DNA of 64,000 nt from Candidatus Dependentiae bacterium Noda2021 (GCA_020886235.1 AP025250.1:310001-374000), one strand, 5' to 3'; shown: positions 8,617-17,991, counted from the stretch's first letter. The notes: generated by a model from the sequence alone, not told the origin. Translations and numbers: made by a program.

Positions 8617-10356
8617 ATGTTATTTAAAGATTTAGCCCATGCTTTTTTAGAAATAGAAAAAGAAAGTTCTCGTCTTGGTATGACGCGCTTATTGGCTGGT
8701 GTGCTAACTGACGCAACTTCTCAAGAAGCAGATATCATTAGCAATATTTCTTTAGGGCAATTACGTGCCCCTTTTCTTGGTTATCAATTTAATATTGCAG
8801 AAAAAAATATTATTAAAGTTTTTGCTGAAATGTTAAAAAAATCTGAACAAGAAATTGATGCCCAAGCAAAAATTGTTGGAGACCTCGGCCTTGTTATTGA
8901 GCAAGAAATATGGAGCACCGCTCATGATTTGACCGTTACACAAGTATATGAAATGCTTGAACAGATCGAAAAAATAAGTGGTCTTGGTTCCCAAGAAGAA
9001 AAAAGCTCTGCATTGCAACATCTCTTATTGTCGCTTGATCCGCTTTCAGCTAAATATGTAGTGCGTGTTATTTTAGGAACGTTGCGTCTTGGTTTTTCTG
9101 ACATGACACTGATAGATGCTCTTTCATGGATGGAGGCGGGTGATAAATCACTCCGTCATACTATTGAACATGCTTATAATATTTGTGCTGACATTGGTTA
9201 CATTGCAAAACTGTTAAAAACTGATGGCATTGAGGCGTTGAAGAAAATGGTTCCGCATGTTGGAACGCCAATCCGTCCTGCCGGTGCGGAGCGGCTTGCA
9301 ACCCCAAGTGCCATATTTGAAAAGCTTGGGCCTTGTATTGCGCAACCTAAACTTGATGGTTTTAGGTTACAAATTCACCTTGATAAAACAAAAACTCCTG
9401 CATTGGTTAAATTTTATTCACGAAATTTAATTGATATGTCACATATGTTTCCTGATCTTGCACAAGCGGTATTAGATCTTAATGTTCAAACACTGATTGC
9501 CGAAGGTGAGGCAATTGTATTTGACGCTAACACGGGCAGTTTTCTTCCGTTTCAAGAGACCGTAAAACGCAAGCGTAAACATGGTATTGAAAAAGCTATG
9601 GAAGAATTGCCTTTGCAAGTTTTTATGTTTGACGTCTTATATCTTAATGGAAAATCATTGTTACCGTTGACTCATGAAACTCGTCGCGCGCAATTAATGA
9701 CCTTATTTGGTAGCGCCGATCAAAAAGCAGTAAAGATAATTGAAGAAGTCCATATTAATAATGCAAAAGAACTTGAGCATTATTTTGCAAAAAATATTTC
9801 TGCAGGGCTTGAAGGATTAGTGGTTAAAAGACCAGACGCTATTTATCAACCAGGTAAGCGAAACTTTAATTGGATCAAGCTTAAGCGATCAGAAGAAGGT
9901 CATCTTGATGACACAATTGATTGCGTGATTTTGGGTTATTATTCCGGTTCAGGCAAACGAGCATCATTTGGTGTAGGCGCTTTTCTTGTTGGTGTTTACA
10001 ATCCACACAATGATAGCTTTGAAACCGTTGCTAAAATTGGTACCGGTCTAAAAGACAGTGATTGGGTAGAGTTAAAAAGTAAGTGTGACCAGATTCAAGC
10101 ACTAGAAAAGCCTAAAAACGTTATCTGTTCTCCTGAGTTGTCTCCGGATGTGTGGGTAAACCCTGAGATAGTATGTATGATCCGTGCGGATGAAATTACC
10201 GTTTCTCCATTACATGCCGCTGCACGGTCAGAATATCACCTTGGCTATGCGTTGCGCTTTCCGCGTTTTATGGGCTATCGTCCTGATAAGGGTCCTCTTG
10301 AAGCAACTACTGCTCAAGAAATAATTACGCTTTATAATCAACAATTTAACAAATAA
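8617..10356 (+). CDS. lig: ATP-dependent DNA ligase, archaeal/eukaryotic type
   Basis: Seals DNA nicks using ATP. It has the full three-domain plan: an N-terminal helical DNA-binding domain (residues 1-210), a nucleotidyltransferase domain with motif I KLDGFR (Lys245 is the expected AMP attachment site), and a C-terminal OB domain with motif V EGLVVKRP and SWIKLKR-like residues. The open frame continues back to 8509, but the added 36 residues are unlike the family. The ATG at 8617 begins with MLFKDL as in archaeal ligases and has an AAGG upstream. At 579 residues it matches DNL1-type archaeal enzymes rather than short bacterial LigC/LigD forms. Bacteria normally replicate with NAD-dependent LigA, which is not in this window. 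Confidence 0.93.
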   Translation: MLFKDLAHAFLEIEKESSRLGMTRLLAGVLTDATSQEADIISNISLGQLRAPFLGYQFNIAEKNIIKVFAEMLKKSEQEIDAQAKIVGDLGLVIEQEIWSTAHDLTVTQVYEMLEQIEKISGLGSQEEKSSALQHLLLSLDPLSAKYVVRVILGTLRLGFSDMTLIDALSWMEAGDKSLRHTIEHAYNICADIGYIAKLLKTDGIEALKKMVPHVGTPIRPAGAERLATPSAIFEKLGPCIAQPKLDGFRLQIHLDKTKTPALVKFYSRNLIDMSHMFPDLAQAVLDLNVQTLIAEGEAIVFDANTGSFLPFQETVKRKRKHGIEKAMEELPLQVFMFDVLYLNGKSLLPLTHETRRAQLMTLFGSADQKAVKIIEEVHINNAKELEHYFAKNISAGLEGLVVKRPDAIYQPGKRNFNWIKLKRSEEGHLDDTIDCVILGYYSGSGKRASFGVGAFLVGVYNPHNDSFETVAKIGTGLKDSDWVELKSKCDQIQALEKPKNVICSPELSPDVWVNPEIVCMIRADEITVSPLHAAARSEYHLGYALRFPRFMGYRPDKGPLEATTAQEIITLYNQQFNK

Positions 10357-10360
10357 AAAA

Positions 10361-10392
10361 AGCGGCTCAGAAATCCTGAGCCGCTTTTTTTA
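10361..10392. terminator. Rho-independent terminator, bidirectional
   Basis: A perfect 10-bp stem AGCGGCTCAG/CTGAGCCGCT with loop AAATC is flanked by A and T tracts on both sides. It lies between the convergent DNA ligase and the next minus-strand gene, so it can serve both. Confidence 0.9.
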
Positions 10393-10403
10393 TTTATGGT
10401 TTT

Positions 10404-11015
10404 TTATTTTACGTATTTTTTCATTAACGCATCAATGCTGCCGCGGAGAGCTTGCATATATACAATGCGTGCCTTTTGATCTTGAGCCCAGGTAGGAAGA
10501 ACGTTTTGAATGTGTTGAGTAATGCCTGATTTATTACCTGCATACACAACGCCATGCACTGCCAATTCACGAATTCCGGTTCTTACTGCAGCTTTACCAG
10601 CTTTTTTTGCATCAAAATTATGAGATGATCCATTATGGGTAGTTTTGCAATAGCTACCAACACCATAGCAAATTTCAACTACTGGATCGATTACTTGAGC
10701 TACATCAATGGTATAAGAAGGGGTAATAATATATTCGGGCAATCCTAGGGCGCTTATATATTTTGCCGATTCTTTAATTGCGGCATTTGTTGCCCAATCT
10801 TGTACCGCATCAACCTTTGACGGAATAGTGCTGTTTTCAGCAACTTTGTCTTTTAAATATTCAGAAAGAGCAACATGCTGAAGGCCGTAATGTGCACCGA
10901 GTACCAGTGCAGAAAGAGTAAGTTTTACTTGCTTGTCATTAAGAGTGTGCTCTGCATTAATATGGGTAATTGAAGATGCGGTCAAAATTGTTAGCGCGTA
11001 CATAATGTTCTTCAT
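10404..11015 (-). CDS. Exported protein of unknown function
   Basis: Not recognised. The 203 residues begin with a clear Sec-type signal (MKNIMYALTILTASS, likely cleaved after INA). The mature part is mostly helical and carries several small-residue hydrophobic stretches (LTLSALVLGAHYGL and AVRTGIRELAVHGVVYAG) that could be membrane or amphipathic helices. Two cysteines at about residues 116 and 122 (ICYGVGSYC) could form a disulfide. An AAAGGGAG site precedes the ATG. It faces the DNA ligase gene and shares its terminator. Confidence 0.65.
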   Translation of the reverse strand: MKNIMYALTILTASSITHINAEHTLNDKQVKLTLSALVLGAHYGLQHVALSEYLKDKVAENSTIPSKVDAVQDWATNAAIKESAKYISALGLPEYIITPSYTIDVAQVIDPVVEICYGVGSYCKTTHNGSSHNFDAKKAGKAAVRTGIRELAVHGVVYAGNKSGITQHIQNVLPTWAQDQKARIVYMQALRGSIDALMKKYVK

Positions 11016-11201
11016 TACTACTCCCTTTTAAAAATTTAAATGTTACTGAATTATAACAAACCATACTACATGCATGAAAGATTTCAAATACTTTTACCTG
11101 TATGTAATACAAGGGAGCAATTTTGAGGTGTAGGCATAATAATAGCTTAGCACTATTGTGAAATCTCAATGTGCCTTACCAATTATATTGCTTATTGGAC
11201 G

Positions 11202-11825
11202 TTATCGTGATACCAACTCTTTAAAGTACAATGCCTCTTCAATGGGTGATGGGGCATCAGTAATACTTTTTCCAATAATTATGCCGTCAGACTTGAGGCT
11301 CATAAAGTAATTTATGGTATCGCGTGTAATTTTTGCTGATATGAAAACGGGTAACTGTGTATTGCCGCGCACCATTTCCCATTTGTCGTGAAACATGAGT
11401 GACTCTTTTTCATCAAATGCTTGATGAAAAAGAAGAGCATCTACGCCCAGGTTTTTTGCTTCTAATGCAGATTGACCAAGCGCAGCTGAATCAACTAAAT
11501 CAAGCATAACCTGGACTTTTGCTTGGTGTGCAGCAGTACATGCCGCGTGAATGATATCTTTGCCTGTTCCTGCCATAACGGTTACCCAGTCGGCACCTGC
11601 GTCTGCAAAGATTGATATTGCTTCCTTGCCACGATCAATAATTTTTGTATCAGCTAAGATTTGTTTGCGGGGAAATTGTTCTTTAAATAGTTTAACGGCT
11701 TTAACACCGTGACTATAGAGAAGTAAGGTTCCTACTTCAAGAATATCTGCCTGATCTGCCACTTGAGTGGCAATTTCTAGTGCCTTTTCAAGGTTAGACA
11801 TATCAAAGGCTATCTGCAATTTCAT
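11202..11825 (-). CDS. hxlA: 3-hexulose-6-phosphate synthase-like decarboxylase/aldolase (OMPDC superfamily)
   Basis: A small TIM-barrel protein of the orotidine-monophosphate decarboxylase superfamily. The motifs LQIAFD, EVGTLLLYSHG, LADTKIIDRG (the metal/phosphate D-x-K-x-x-D core) and MLDLVD match 3-hexulose-6-phosphate synthase and 3-keto-L-gulonate-6-phosphate decarboxylase. It is not a pyrimidine enzyme by motif. HPS normally joins formaldehyde to ribulose 5-phosphate, or runs in reverse to supply ribulose 5-phosphate. Its usual partner isomerase (HxlB) is not nearby. Reverse use to make pentose phosphate is an inference. An AAAAGGAAC site precedes the ATG. The reaction is uncertain within the superfamily. 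Confidence 0.8.
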   Translation of the reverse strand: MKLQIAFDMSNLEKALEIATQVADQADILEVGTLLLYSHGVKAVKLFKEQFPRKQILADTKIIDRGKEAISIFADAGADWVTVMAGTGKDIIHAACTAAHQAKVQVMLDLVDSAALGQSALEAKNLGVDALLFHQAFDEKESLMFHDKWEMVRGNTQLPVFISAKITRDTINYFMSLKSDGIIIGKSITDAPSPIEEALYFKELVSR

Positions 11826-11935
11826 ATGAATGTTCCTTTTAAAATTATCTAATCAATATGAAAATTACCCTAGAGTAACAGCAGCAGTATAGCAACATTT
11901 CAAAAATTTGGAAAAGAAGCACTTTTTGATTTGTC

Positions 11936-12655
11936 CTAATAGCGACTACCGGTGAACTGAATAATTGTTTTACCATCTTTTTTAAACCAACGGGGAACGA
12001 GGCTGAAAAAATGCATGAGGTTAAGTACGTATAGAGCATCTTTTACTACATGTATTCCTCTTTTTATAAAAATGTCAGGTAATATCAAATGGGGTGATTG
12101 CTGCGATAAAGTGATACCAGTTGGTATATATACATATTTTGGGTGAGCAAAAATGGTGATTGAGTCACGCGGCACTCTGTTATCAGTGGGTAGATTTTGT
12201 GGAGTTGCTCGCCAAAAGTATAGTTCTGTTTCTTGATCCTGTACCTTTTCTAGTAGATATAATTTTGCCGGAGAACCTTCCTCGAGTTCCCAGTGACTTA
12301 ATGTATTATGAGACATCACAATAGGACTGATCTTCTGGGTTACGAGTAGATAAATTGACTCATCGCGCTGCCAGCGAGGGAATGTCGTTTGCCCGTGTAT
12401 GTCCGAAACCGCTAGAAAACCATAGTAGGTAGAAAAAATTCCGGTAACGCGATTGTTATGTAATAATTTTAAGTGTTCGCGCGACAGGTTAAGTGAATTG
12501 CTAAATTTTTTAATTTTACGTTCTGATTTTTCGGGTGTTATAACATCAGGAAATGGCTTATAAAAATAGGTTATGAGTTGGGTGCCCAGGGCTGCATTAG
12601 TAAAAAAGACAAAATATGCTATAATTGCTACAAGTTTATTTAAAAAATATTTCAT
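11936..12655 (-). CDS. Exported or membrane-anchored protein, unknown function
   Basis: Not recognised. The 239 residues start with a hydrophobic segment (KLVAIIAYFVFFTNAALG) that looks like a signal peptide cleaved after Ala. The mature part is a mixed sheet-like sequence with many aromatic residues (SIYLLVTQK, ELYFWRATPQ) and an SRDSITIFAHPKYVYIPTG segment. The C-terminal 40 residues are amphipathic and end in basic and aromatic residues. No ribosome site is obvious. Divergent rsmG starts 94 bases away. No catalytic motif is evident. Confidence 0.6.
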   Translation of the reverse strand: MKYFLNKLVAIIAYFVFFTNAALGTQLITYFYKPFPDVITPEKSERKIKKFSNSLNLSREHLKLLHNNRVTGIFSTYYGFLAVSDIHGQTTFPRWQRDESIYLLVTQKISPIVMSHNTLSHWELEEGSPAKLYLLEKVQDQETELYFWRATPQNLPTDNRVPRDSITIFAHPKYVYIPTGITLSQQSPHLILPDIFIKRGIHVVKDALYVLNLMHFFSLVPRWFKKDGKTIIQFTGSRY

Positions 12656-12748
12656 TCATAATCTCTTACTTAATTGCACGAGCACTGTTATTAAGTATTA
12701 AGAGCGTAACAAATAGCGCCGGTAAAAATCTAGGGTTATACGCAACGT

Positions 12749-13393
12749 ATGAAGATCACATCACTTAAACACGATTATTCATGGCAGAGGTTAGTTGAGC
12801 AGTACCAGCTCACTGATTATCAAATTAATCAATTTAAATTATATGAAGATTATTTGATCAAAAAGAATCAGGATTTTAACTTAACCGCTATTACTAACCC
12901 GGAAGAAGTAAAAGCATATCATTTTGTAGACTCAGCAGCGGTTTCTTCATTTATTGATTTCAATTCTATACAAGCAATTGCCGACGTTGGTACGGGTGCG
13001 GGATTTCCAGCAATACCATTAAAAATTCTTTTTCCTCATCTGACGGTCTATCTGTTAGAAGTAAATAATAAGAAAATTGCATTTCTGCAAGAAGTTGCTG
13101 CGATGCTTGAATTGGATAATGTCATCACTTCTTCAAGTGATTGGCGCACATTTTTGAGAAAAACCTCATATCCAATCGACCTTTTTGTCTCACGTGCCTC
13201 ATTGCATACTGATGAACTGATGCGTCTCTTTAAACAAAGCTCGCCTTACAAAAGTGCTACCCTCGTGTACTGGGCTTCTCAAGCATGGACTCCTGGCAAA
13301 ATTGAACATGATTACCTCTATCAAGAAGCTTCATATGAGGTAGGTAATAAAACACGACGTCTTATATTTTTTAAAAACTTACCAAGCAATTAG
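12749..13393 (+). CDS. rsmG: 16S rRNA (guanine-N7) methyltransferase RsmG
   Basis: Methylates G527 (E. coli numbering) of 16S rRNA using S-adenosylmethionine. The family signature is present: FNLTAI near residue 47, the SAM-binding VGTGAGFPAIPL at about residues 77-88, VYLLEVNNKKIAFL, and FVSRA. The 214 residues match the usual 205-240. The upstream sequence has no strong ribosome site, but the family N-terminus begins about here. The 3' end is followed by a MATE transporter on the same strand. Confidence 0.93.
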   Translation: MKITSLKHDYSWQRLVEQYQLTDYQINQFKLYEDYLIKKNQDFNLTAITNPEEVKAYHFVDSAAVSSFIDFNSIQAIADVGTGAGFPAIPLKILFPHLTVYLLEVNNKKIAFLQEVAAMLELDNVITSSSDWRTFLRKTSYPIDLFVSRASLHTDELMRLFKQSSPYKSATLVYWASQAWTPGKIEHDYLYQEASYEVGNKTRRLIFFKNLPSN

Positions 13394-13482
13394 CCGCGGG
13401 TTATTTGCAAACCAATACCGCAATGTGTACATTGCCTACTAGAGATAAACGAGATAAAGAGCACTAACAATGAAAGGTCTTT

Positions 13483-14883
13483 ATGAAAAAGGGATTACTA
13501 GCTAGCTACGTTGCTGGCATACGAGATGCTCAATCAGGAGAAACGTACAATACGATTATTCGCTATTTTATACCTGAGTATATTACGTCCTTAGTAGTCT
13601 TTTCATTGCCTTTCCTATTAGATTCTGTTTTTATTGCCCGATTAGAGTCAATGCCCGCCTATGCTACATTAGGTGTTACTAATAATCTTATTCACTTTTT
13701 TATAAAAATTGCAGAAGCGTTTTCTGTAGGTACCGTCGTTCTTGCCGGTCAATATAATGGGAAATTTCAATTTCACAAAGTTGGACGAGTTGTTCGTGAC
13801 TCGTTTTGGGTTACGTGTCTGTTAGGGGCAATTGTATCGACAAGTCTTTATTTTGGTGCAGGGTGGATTTATCGATGGCATGGCGTTCCGTATGAAATTG
13901 CTCATTTGGGCGTGCCCTTTCTTCAATTGCGTTCAATTGGGATCTTTTTTACCTTCCTTGCCTATTCTTTTATTGGGTTTTTAAAAGGTATAAAAAACAC
14001 AAAAACGCCCATGCAAATATATTTAGCGGGAGCTGTGGTTTTTGTACTGTGTGACTACATGTTCATATTTGGCAATTTAGGTATGCCTCGTATGGGATTA
14101 AATGGAAGTGCACTTGCCTCAGTCGTACAAAGTTTGGTAATGTTAGTAGCTGCTTTGTGGTTTGTATTTTCAGATAAACAATACCGCCAGTATGCCATTT
14201 CTCTCTTTACCGGACTTACTGAAAAAAATTACATTAAAGATTTAGCCAGCCTCATATGGCCTATGGTGATCGATAAAGCAACGCTGGCCGCTGCGTATAT
14301 TTGGCTCAATAAAATGTTATGTCCAATGGGAACCTGTGCAGTTGCTAGCTTTGCGGTGGTAAAAGATATGGAGCGCTTTGCCTTTTTGCCGGCAATTGCA
14401 TGTGCCCAAATTATAACATTTTTGGTGAGTAATGATTATGGTATTCAAAATTGGAATGGTATTAAGAGTAATATTAAAAAAGTAATTTTCTTGTCGTCGA
14501 TCTTAGTGTTTTCAATTCTATTTCTCTTTTCAATGTTCCCTAAGGTTGTGATGCAAATTTTTGATAAAAAAGGTGAATTTTCGCCTATAGCGGCACAAGT
14601 TTTTCCGATTTTGAGTATACTGGTCTTCTTTGATTTGCTACAATTAGTCTTGTCTGGCGCATTGCGCGGAGCCAGTAATGTTAAAACAGTAATGATGGTA
14701 CGCCTTGTGGTATGTTTGGGATATTTTGTTCCCATTTCATATGTACTCTCAAATATGCCCATTAATAATATAGCACTTAAATTTATGCTGATTTACGGTT
14801 CATTTTACATCGGTAATGCTCTTATGAGTTTAGTGTATATCCACCGATTCCGTACCGATGATTGGAAATCAGAAAACATATAA
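13483..14883 (+). CDS. MATE family multidrug/toxin efflux transporter
   Basis: An inner-membrane antiporter of 466 residues with about twelve hydrophobic helices arranged as two similar halves, typical of MATE proteins. Family features seen are VFSLPFLLDSVFIARL near the start, the GLxGSALAS-type segment MGLNGSALASVVQS in the first half, and a late LSGALRGASNVKTVMMVRL. It probably exports cationic compounds using sodium or proton gradients; the substrate is unknown. AAAGG precedes the ATG. Its 3' end leads directly into gatC with a 14-base gap. Confidence 0.88.
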   Translation: MKKGLLASYVAGIRDAQSGETYNTIIRYFIPEYITSLVVFSLPFLLDSVFIARLESMPAYATLGVTNNLIHFFIKIAEAFSVGTVVLAGQYNGKFQFHKVGRVVRDSFWVTCLLGAIVSTSLYFGAGWIYRWHGVPYEIAHLGVPFLQLRSIGIFFTFLAYSFIGFLKGIKNTKTPMQIYLAGAVVFVLCDYMFIFGNLGMPRMGLNGSALASVVQSLVMLVAALWFVFSDKQYRQYAISLFTGLTEKNYIKDLASLIWPMVIDKATLAAAYIWLNKMLCPMGTCAVASFAVVKDMERFAFLPAIACAQIITFLVSNDYGIQNWNGIKSNIKKVIFLSSILVFSILFLFSMFPKVVMQIFDKKGEFSPIAAQVFPILSILVFFDLLQLVLSGALRGASNVKTVMMVRLVVCLGYFVPISYVLSNMPINNIALKFMLIYGSFYIGNALMSLVYIHRFRTDDWKSENI

Positions 14884-14897
14884 TACAAAGGTCAGCG

Positions 14898-15182
14898 ATG
14901 GTTAAAGTTACGAGAGAAGAATTGCTTAAATTTGCTCATCTTTCACGTATTGACGTCAATGAGTCAGAAATAGAATCTCTGCTTAAGCAACTCAATGATG
15001 TATTAAATTATGCACGCCGTGTGCAAAACGTTGCACAGGAGGCGCAAGAATTATTGCATAAGAATGAAAATGCGTGGCGTGAAGACGAAGTAATCAAAAC
15101 TGATCCCCAACCGCTGCTTTCCAATGCACCAGAGCATGAATCTGGATATTTTGTTGTTCCGGTAATACTTGAAAATGAATAA
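14898..15182 (+). CDS. gatC: Aspartyl/glutamyl-tRNA(Asn/Gln) amidotransferase subunit C
   Basis: A small subunit of GatCAB, which converts Glu-tRNA-Gln and Asp-tRNA-Asn to the amidated forms. The helical GatC pattern is clear: KVTREELLKFAHLSRI at the N-terminus, a mid-protein LNDVLNYA, and a C-terminal region LLSNAPEHESGYFVVPVIL that clasps GatA. The ATG at 14898 has AAAGG seven bases upstream and gives the normal 94 residues; an upstream in-frame ATG at 14862 lies inside the MATE gene and is unlikely. gatA follows 10 bases later. gatB is not in the window. Confidence 0.93.
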   Translation: MVKVTREELLKFAHLSRIDVNESEIESLLKQLNDVLNYARRVQNVAQEAQELLHKNENAWREDEVIKTDPQPLLSNAPEHESGYFVVPVILENE

Positions 15183-15192
15183 AGGCTTTAGT

Positions 15193-16638
15193 ATGAACTC
15201 ACTTGCATTTGCTTCAATTAAAGAAATTAAAGAAAAGTTAGATAAAAAAGAGATCTCAAAAGAAGAGGTGTTGCGTTATTTTATCAAGCGCTTTGAGCGT
15301 CATGATGGCGTAATTGACTCAGCCTTAGAGATTTTTGATGAAGCTTCTATTCTAGCCCATGCATCTCATGCAGGAACTCTTGCAGGTATACCTGGAATTA
15401 TAAAAGATAATATTGTTCAAAAAGATAGACCCATTACTTGTGCTTCAAAAATTTTAAAAGGTTTTACTGCTACCTATGATTCTACGGCAACGGCGCGTTT
15501 AAAAAAAGAAGGCGCACTACTGATTGGCAGAGCTAATTGTGATGAGTTTGCAATGGGTAGCTCTGGAGAAACCAGTGCGTATAAAACTACCAAAAATCCC
15601 TGGGACATTGATCGTGTACCCGGCGGATCAAGTAGTGGATCTGCTGCTGCAGTAGCAGCTGGTCTTGTGCCGTGGTCTTTGGGTTCAGACACTGGTGGAT
15701 CAATTCGCTTACCGGCAGCATTTTGCAACTTGGTTGGTATTAAGCCTACCTATGGAAGAGTTTCTCGCTATGGCTTAATAGCATACGGGTCTTCTATGGA
15801 TCAAATCGGAGCGTTTACCCGTAATGTGTATGACAATGCATTAGTAATGGCAGCTATTGCAGGTCATGACGCTAAAGATTCTTCAAGCAGAAATGTACCA
15901 GCAACTGATTATACTAAAGAATTAACTGGATCAATTAAGCCTGGATTAAAAATTGGTATTATTGAAAATGCGTTATATGCAGAAGGCATGGATCCTGAAA
16001 TTGCTTCTGCAGTCGAAGTTGCAATTAAGCACTATGAAAAATTGGGTGCTATCATTGAAAAAGTAAAACTTCCGATGATTGAGTATGGCGCAGCAACCTA
16101 CTTTATTGTAAGTCGTGCAGAGGCAGCTTCTAATTTAGCGCGCTTTGATGGTGTGCGCTACGGATTGCGTGCGGATGTAGACAATTTAAATGATATGTAC
16201 AATAAAACGAGAGAAGAAGGATTTGGTTCAGAAGTTAAGAGTCGTATCATTGTTGGTAACTACGTACTGTCAGCGGGTCACGCAGGTCAGTTTTATCAAA
16301 AAGCAAATGATGTGCGCGCTATGATTCGCTCGGAATTTTTACAAGCGTTTAAATCAGTAGACGTTTTACTGATGCCAACTCACTCAATTCCACCATTTAA
16401 GTTTGGTTCATTTAAGGTTGATAAGTTAGCAATGGATCTACAAGATAACTTTACCTGTGCTGCCAACCTGGCACACATACCAGCACTGTCTATACCGTGT
16501 GGATTTACGGCTAGTAAGTTGCCTATAGGATTGCAACTCATAGGACCAGATTTCTCTGAAGGATTGTTGTATCAAACCGCTTATGCGTATGAACAATCAA
16601 CACCATGGCATACCTACAAGCCAGATAATTTAGACTAA
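15193..16638 (+). CDS. gatA: Glutamyl-tRNA(Gln) amidotransferase subunit A
   Basis: The amidase subunit of GatCAB, which releases ammonia from glutamine. The amidase-signature catalytic triad region is intact: Lys in GIIKDNIV (about residue 71) and serines in GGSSSGSAAAVAAG and SDTGGSIRLPA. The C-terminus carries LPIGLQLIGP as in the family. The 481 residues are standard. The ATG at 15193 has AAAGG eight bases before it; earlier TTG/ATG codons at 15169 and 15175 overlap gatC and are less likely. A strong terminator follows the stop. Confidence 0.95.
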   Translation: MNSLAFASIKEIKEKLDKKEISKEEVLRYFIKRFERHDGVIDSALEIFDEASILAHASHAGTLAGIPGIIKDNIVQKDRPITCASKILKGFTATYDSTATARLKKEGALLIGRANCDEFAMGSSGETSAYKTTKNPWDIDRVPGGSSSGSAAAVAAGLVPWSLGSDTGGSIRLPAAFCNLVGIKPTYGRVSRYGLIAYGSSMDQIGAFTRNVYDNALVMAAIAGHDAKDSSSRNVPATDYTKELTGSIKPGLKIGIIENALYAEGMDPEIASAVEVAIKHYEKLGAIIEKVKLPMIEYGAATYFIVSRAEAASNLARFDGVRYGLRADVDNLNDMYNKTREEGFGSEVKSRIIVGNYVLSAGHAGQFYQKANDVRAMIRSEFLQAFKSVDVLLMPTHSIPPFKFGSFKVDKLAMDLQDNFTCAANLAHIPALSIPCGFTASKLPIGLQLIGPDFSEGLLYQTAYAYEQSTPWHTYKPDNLD

Positions 16639-16644
16639 AAAAAA

Positions 16645-16667
16645 GGCGCCGTAACGGCGCCTTTTTT
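16645..16667 (+). terminator. Rho-independent terminator after gatA
   Basis: A 7-bp GC stem GGCGCCG/CGGCGCC with loop TAA is followed by T6. A tracts before it make it usable from the minus strand too, where the next gene converges. The stem is the same as the one after pyrG. Confidence 0.9.
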
Positions 16668-16668
16668 A

Positions 16669-17607
16669 TTACACAAATTTTAAATTAATCGATGATGAAT
16701 TGCTGGGGTTTTTCTTGTAATATACTGCCAGCAACTGATCAACATTTTCTTTTGAATCAGAAGCTATTTTTTTGTATTCATGTAGTTCATTAACAAACTG
16801 TTGTTCGCTACTTAACGGTGCGCTCGTGGTCGGTTGATTGTGAGGTGTCTCAACTTTAGGTTTGTGCATCGTAAGCGCGTTGTAAAATTGCTTGTTGAGA
16901 ACAGTTTTTAGATTAATTTCTGCTTCGTCCTGCAACGTGTTAGTATCTAAGAATAGCTGAGCAGCAACAGCTAACGGTTGCAATTTTGGTTTTTGTTGTT
17001 GGCTTATTCCATGCTGAATAACCTGTAAGCCTTGCATTTTGGATTGTGCGTTGCTTGCGTTAGTTTTGATATTGTCAACAGTCGTTGGGGTTGATGCGTT
17101 GCCTGAAAAGTAATCATTTAAATTAGTTTCTAGTTGTTTGATTGTGGGTTGTAAGTTAGTGGTAAATGGTTGGATGTGTGAATTTTGTGTGATTCGGGCA
17201 AAACCAGAAAGTGTCACAAATGCGTATCCGATAGCATTTGTTTTGTTGCGATCGTCTTCCATGTTTTTTATCACCGGTACAGAACTTGGGTCAAATGCTG
17301 GTTGAATGATAGTAATTGGCTTGAGTGTCTTTTGCTTTTTTGGTTTTAGTTCAAAAGGTGATTCAGGCAAAAGTTTTTGTAATTTTTTTATTGTTTTGTG
17401 ATATGGCTTATTTGCCTTTTTATCAGTATAGGATTTAATTTCTTGTGCAATTGCTTCTTTATTAGGATGTGTACTTTTTTCATTACACATAATTTCTATT
17501 GCAGAAGCAAATGTGTTTGTATCATTTTCTATAGCTTCATTTTTCTCTGATGAAATAATCATACTAGAAAAAAATAACGCGATAAGATAATAGTGTGTCA
17601 ATTTCAT
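16669..17607 (-). CDS. Exported helical protein, unknown function
   Basis: Not recognised. It has an N-terminal signal peptide (MKLTHYYLIALFFSSMIISS), then 290 polar residues rich in Lys, Asn, Gln and Thr that are mostly predicted helical. Segments such as IKQLETNLNDYF and NIKTNASNAQSKMQGLQVIQ look like short coiled-coil stretches. A Pro/Thr-rich linker near residue 255 separates a C-terminal helix. An AAGGGTCTC ribosome site precedes the ATG. It converges with gatA. Confidence 0.62.
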   Translation of the reverse strand: MKLTHYYLIALFFSSMIISSEKNEAIENDTNTFASAIEIMCNEKSTHPNKEAIAQEIKSYTDKKANKPYHKTIKKLQKLLPESPFELKPKKQKTLKPITIIQPAFDPSSVPVIKNMEDDRNKTNAIGYAFVTLSGFARITQNSHIQPFTTNLQPTIKQLETNLNDYFSGNASTPTTVDNIKTNASNAQSKMQGLQVIQHGISQQQKPKLQPLAVAAQLFLDTNTLQDEAEINLKTVLNKQFYNALTMHKPKVETPHNQPTTSAPLSSEQQFVNELHEYKKIASDSKENVDQLLAVYYKKNPSNSSSINLKFV

Positions 17608-17952
17608 AAAAGAGACCCTTATATATTTATGGTGATTAGCTTGGCAATTCTGTTTAAAAATGTAATTACAGAGAGAGAAAATTTTAAAACTAGTTCAATC
17701 GAAATGTTCGTAAGCGTTGTCTTGCGCTCACGCCATGTCAAAAATGCCTTATCTATTGAGGTTTTCTTAGTTTTTAAGTAAAAAATATACTCATTTAAGC
17801 GTATCGTAAATAATACAATGTTTCAATAACGACATGCAAATTAAGGACGTGTTAGTGCAATTTGATAATAATTAAATGGCTATTTATGCACTCTGAAGAG
17901 CGAGGTGCATTGGGAAGATAAATTAAGGGAACAAGTTGTTTACAGGTAAAAG
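17608..17952. other. Intergenic region without a convincing gene
   Basis: About 345 bases between two minus-strand genes. A short plus-strand frame exists here but has no ribosome site and begins inside the neighbouring gene. No tRNA, repeat or clear promoter was found. Confidence 0.5.
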
Positions 17953-17978
17953 AAAGGGGCATCAGTAATGCCCCTTTT
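17953..17978 (-). terminator. Rho-independent terminator after brnQ
   Basis: Stem AAAGGGGCAT/ATGCCCCTTT with a five-base loop, just past the stop of the minus-strand transporter gene. Confidence 0.8.
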
Positions 17979-17991
17979 AGTGTGGTAGTAA

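Noticed and set aside
17593-17781. Plus-strand 62-codon frame in the gap before brnQ
   Set aside because: It starts inside the neighbouring gene, has no ribosome site and no signal or motif.
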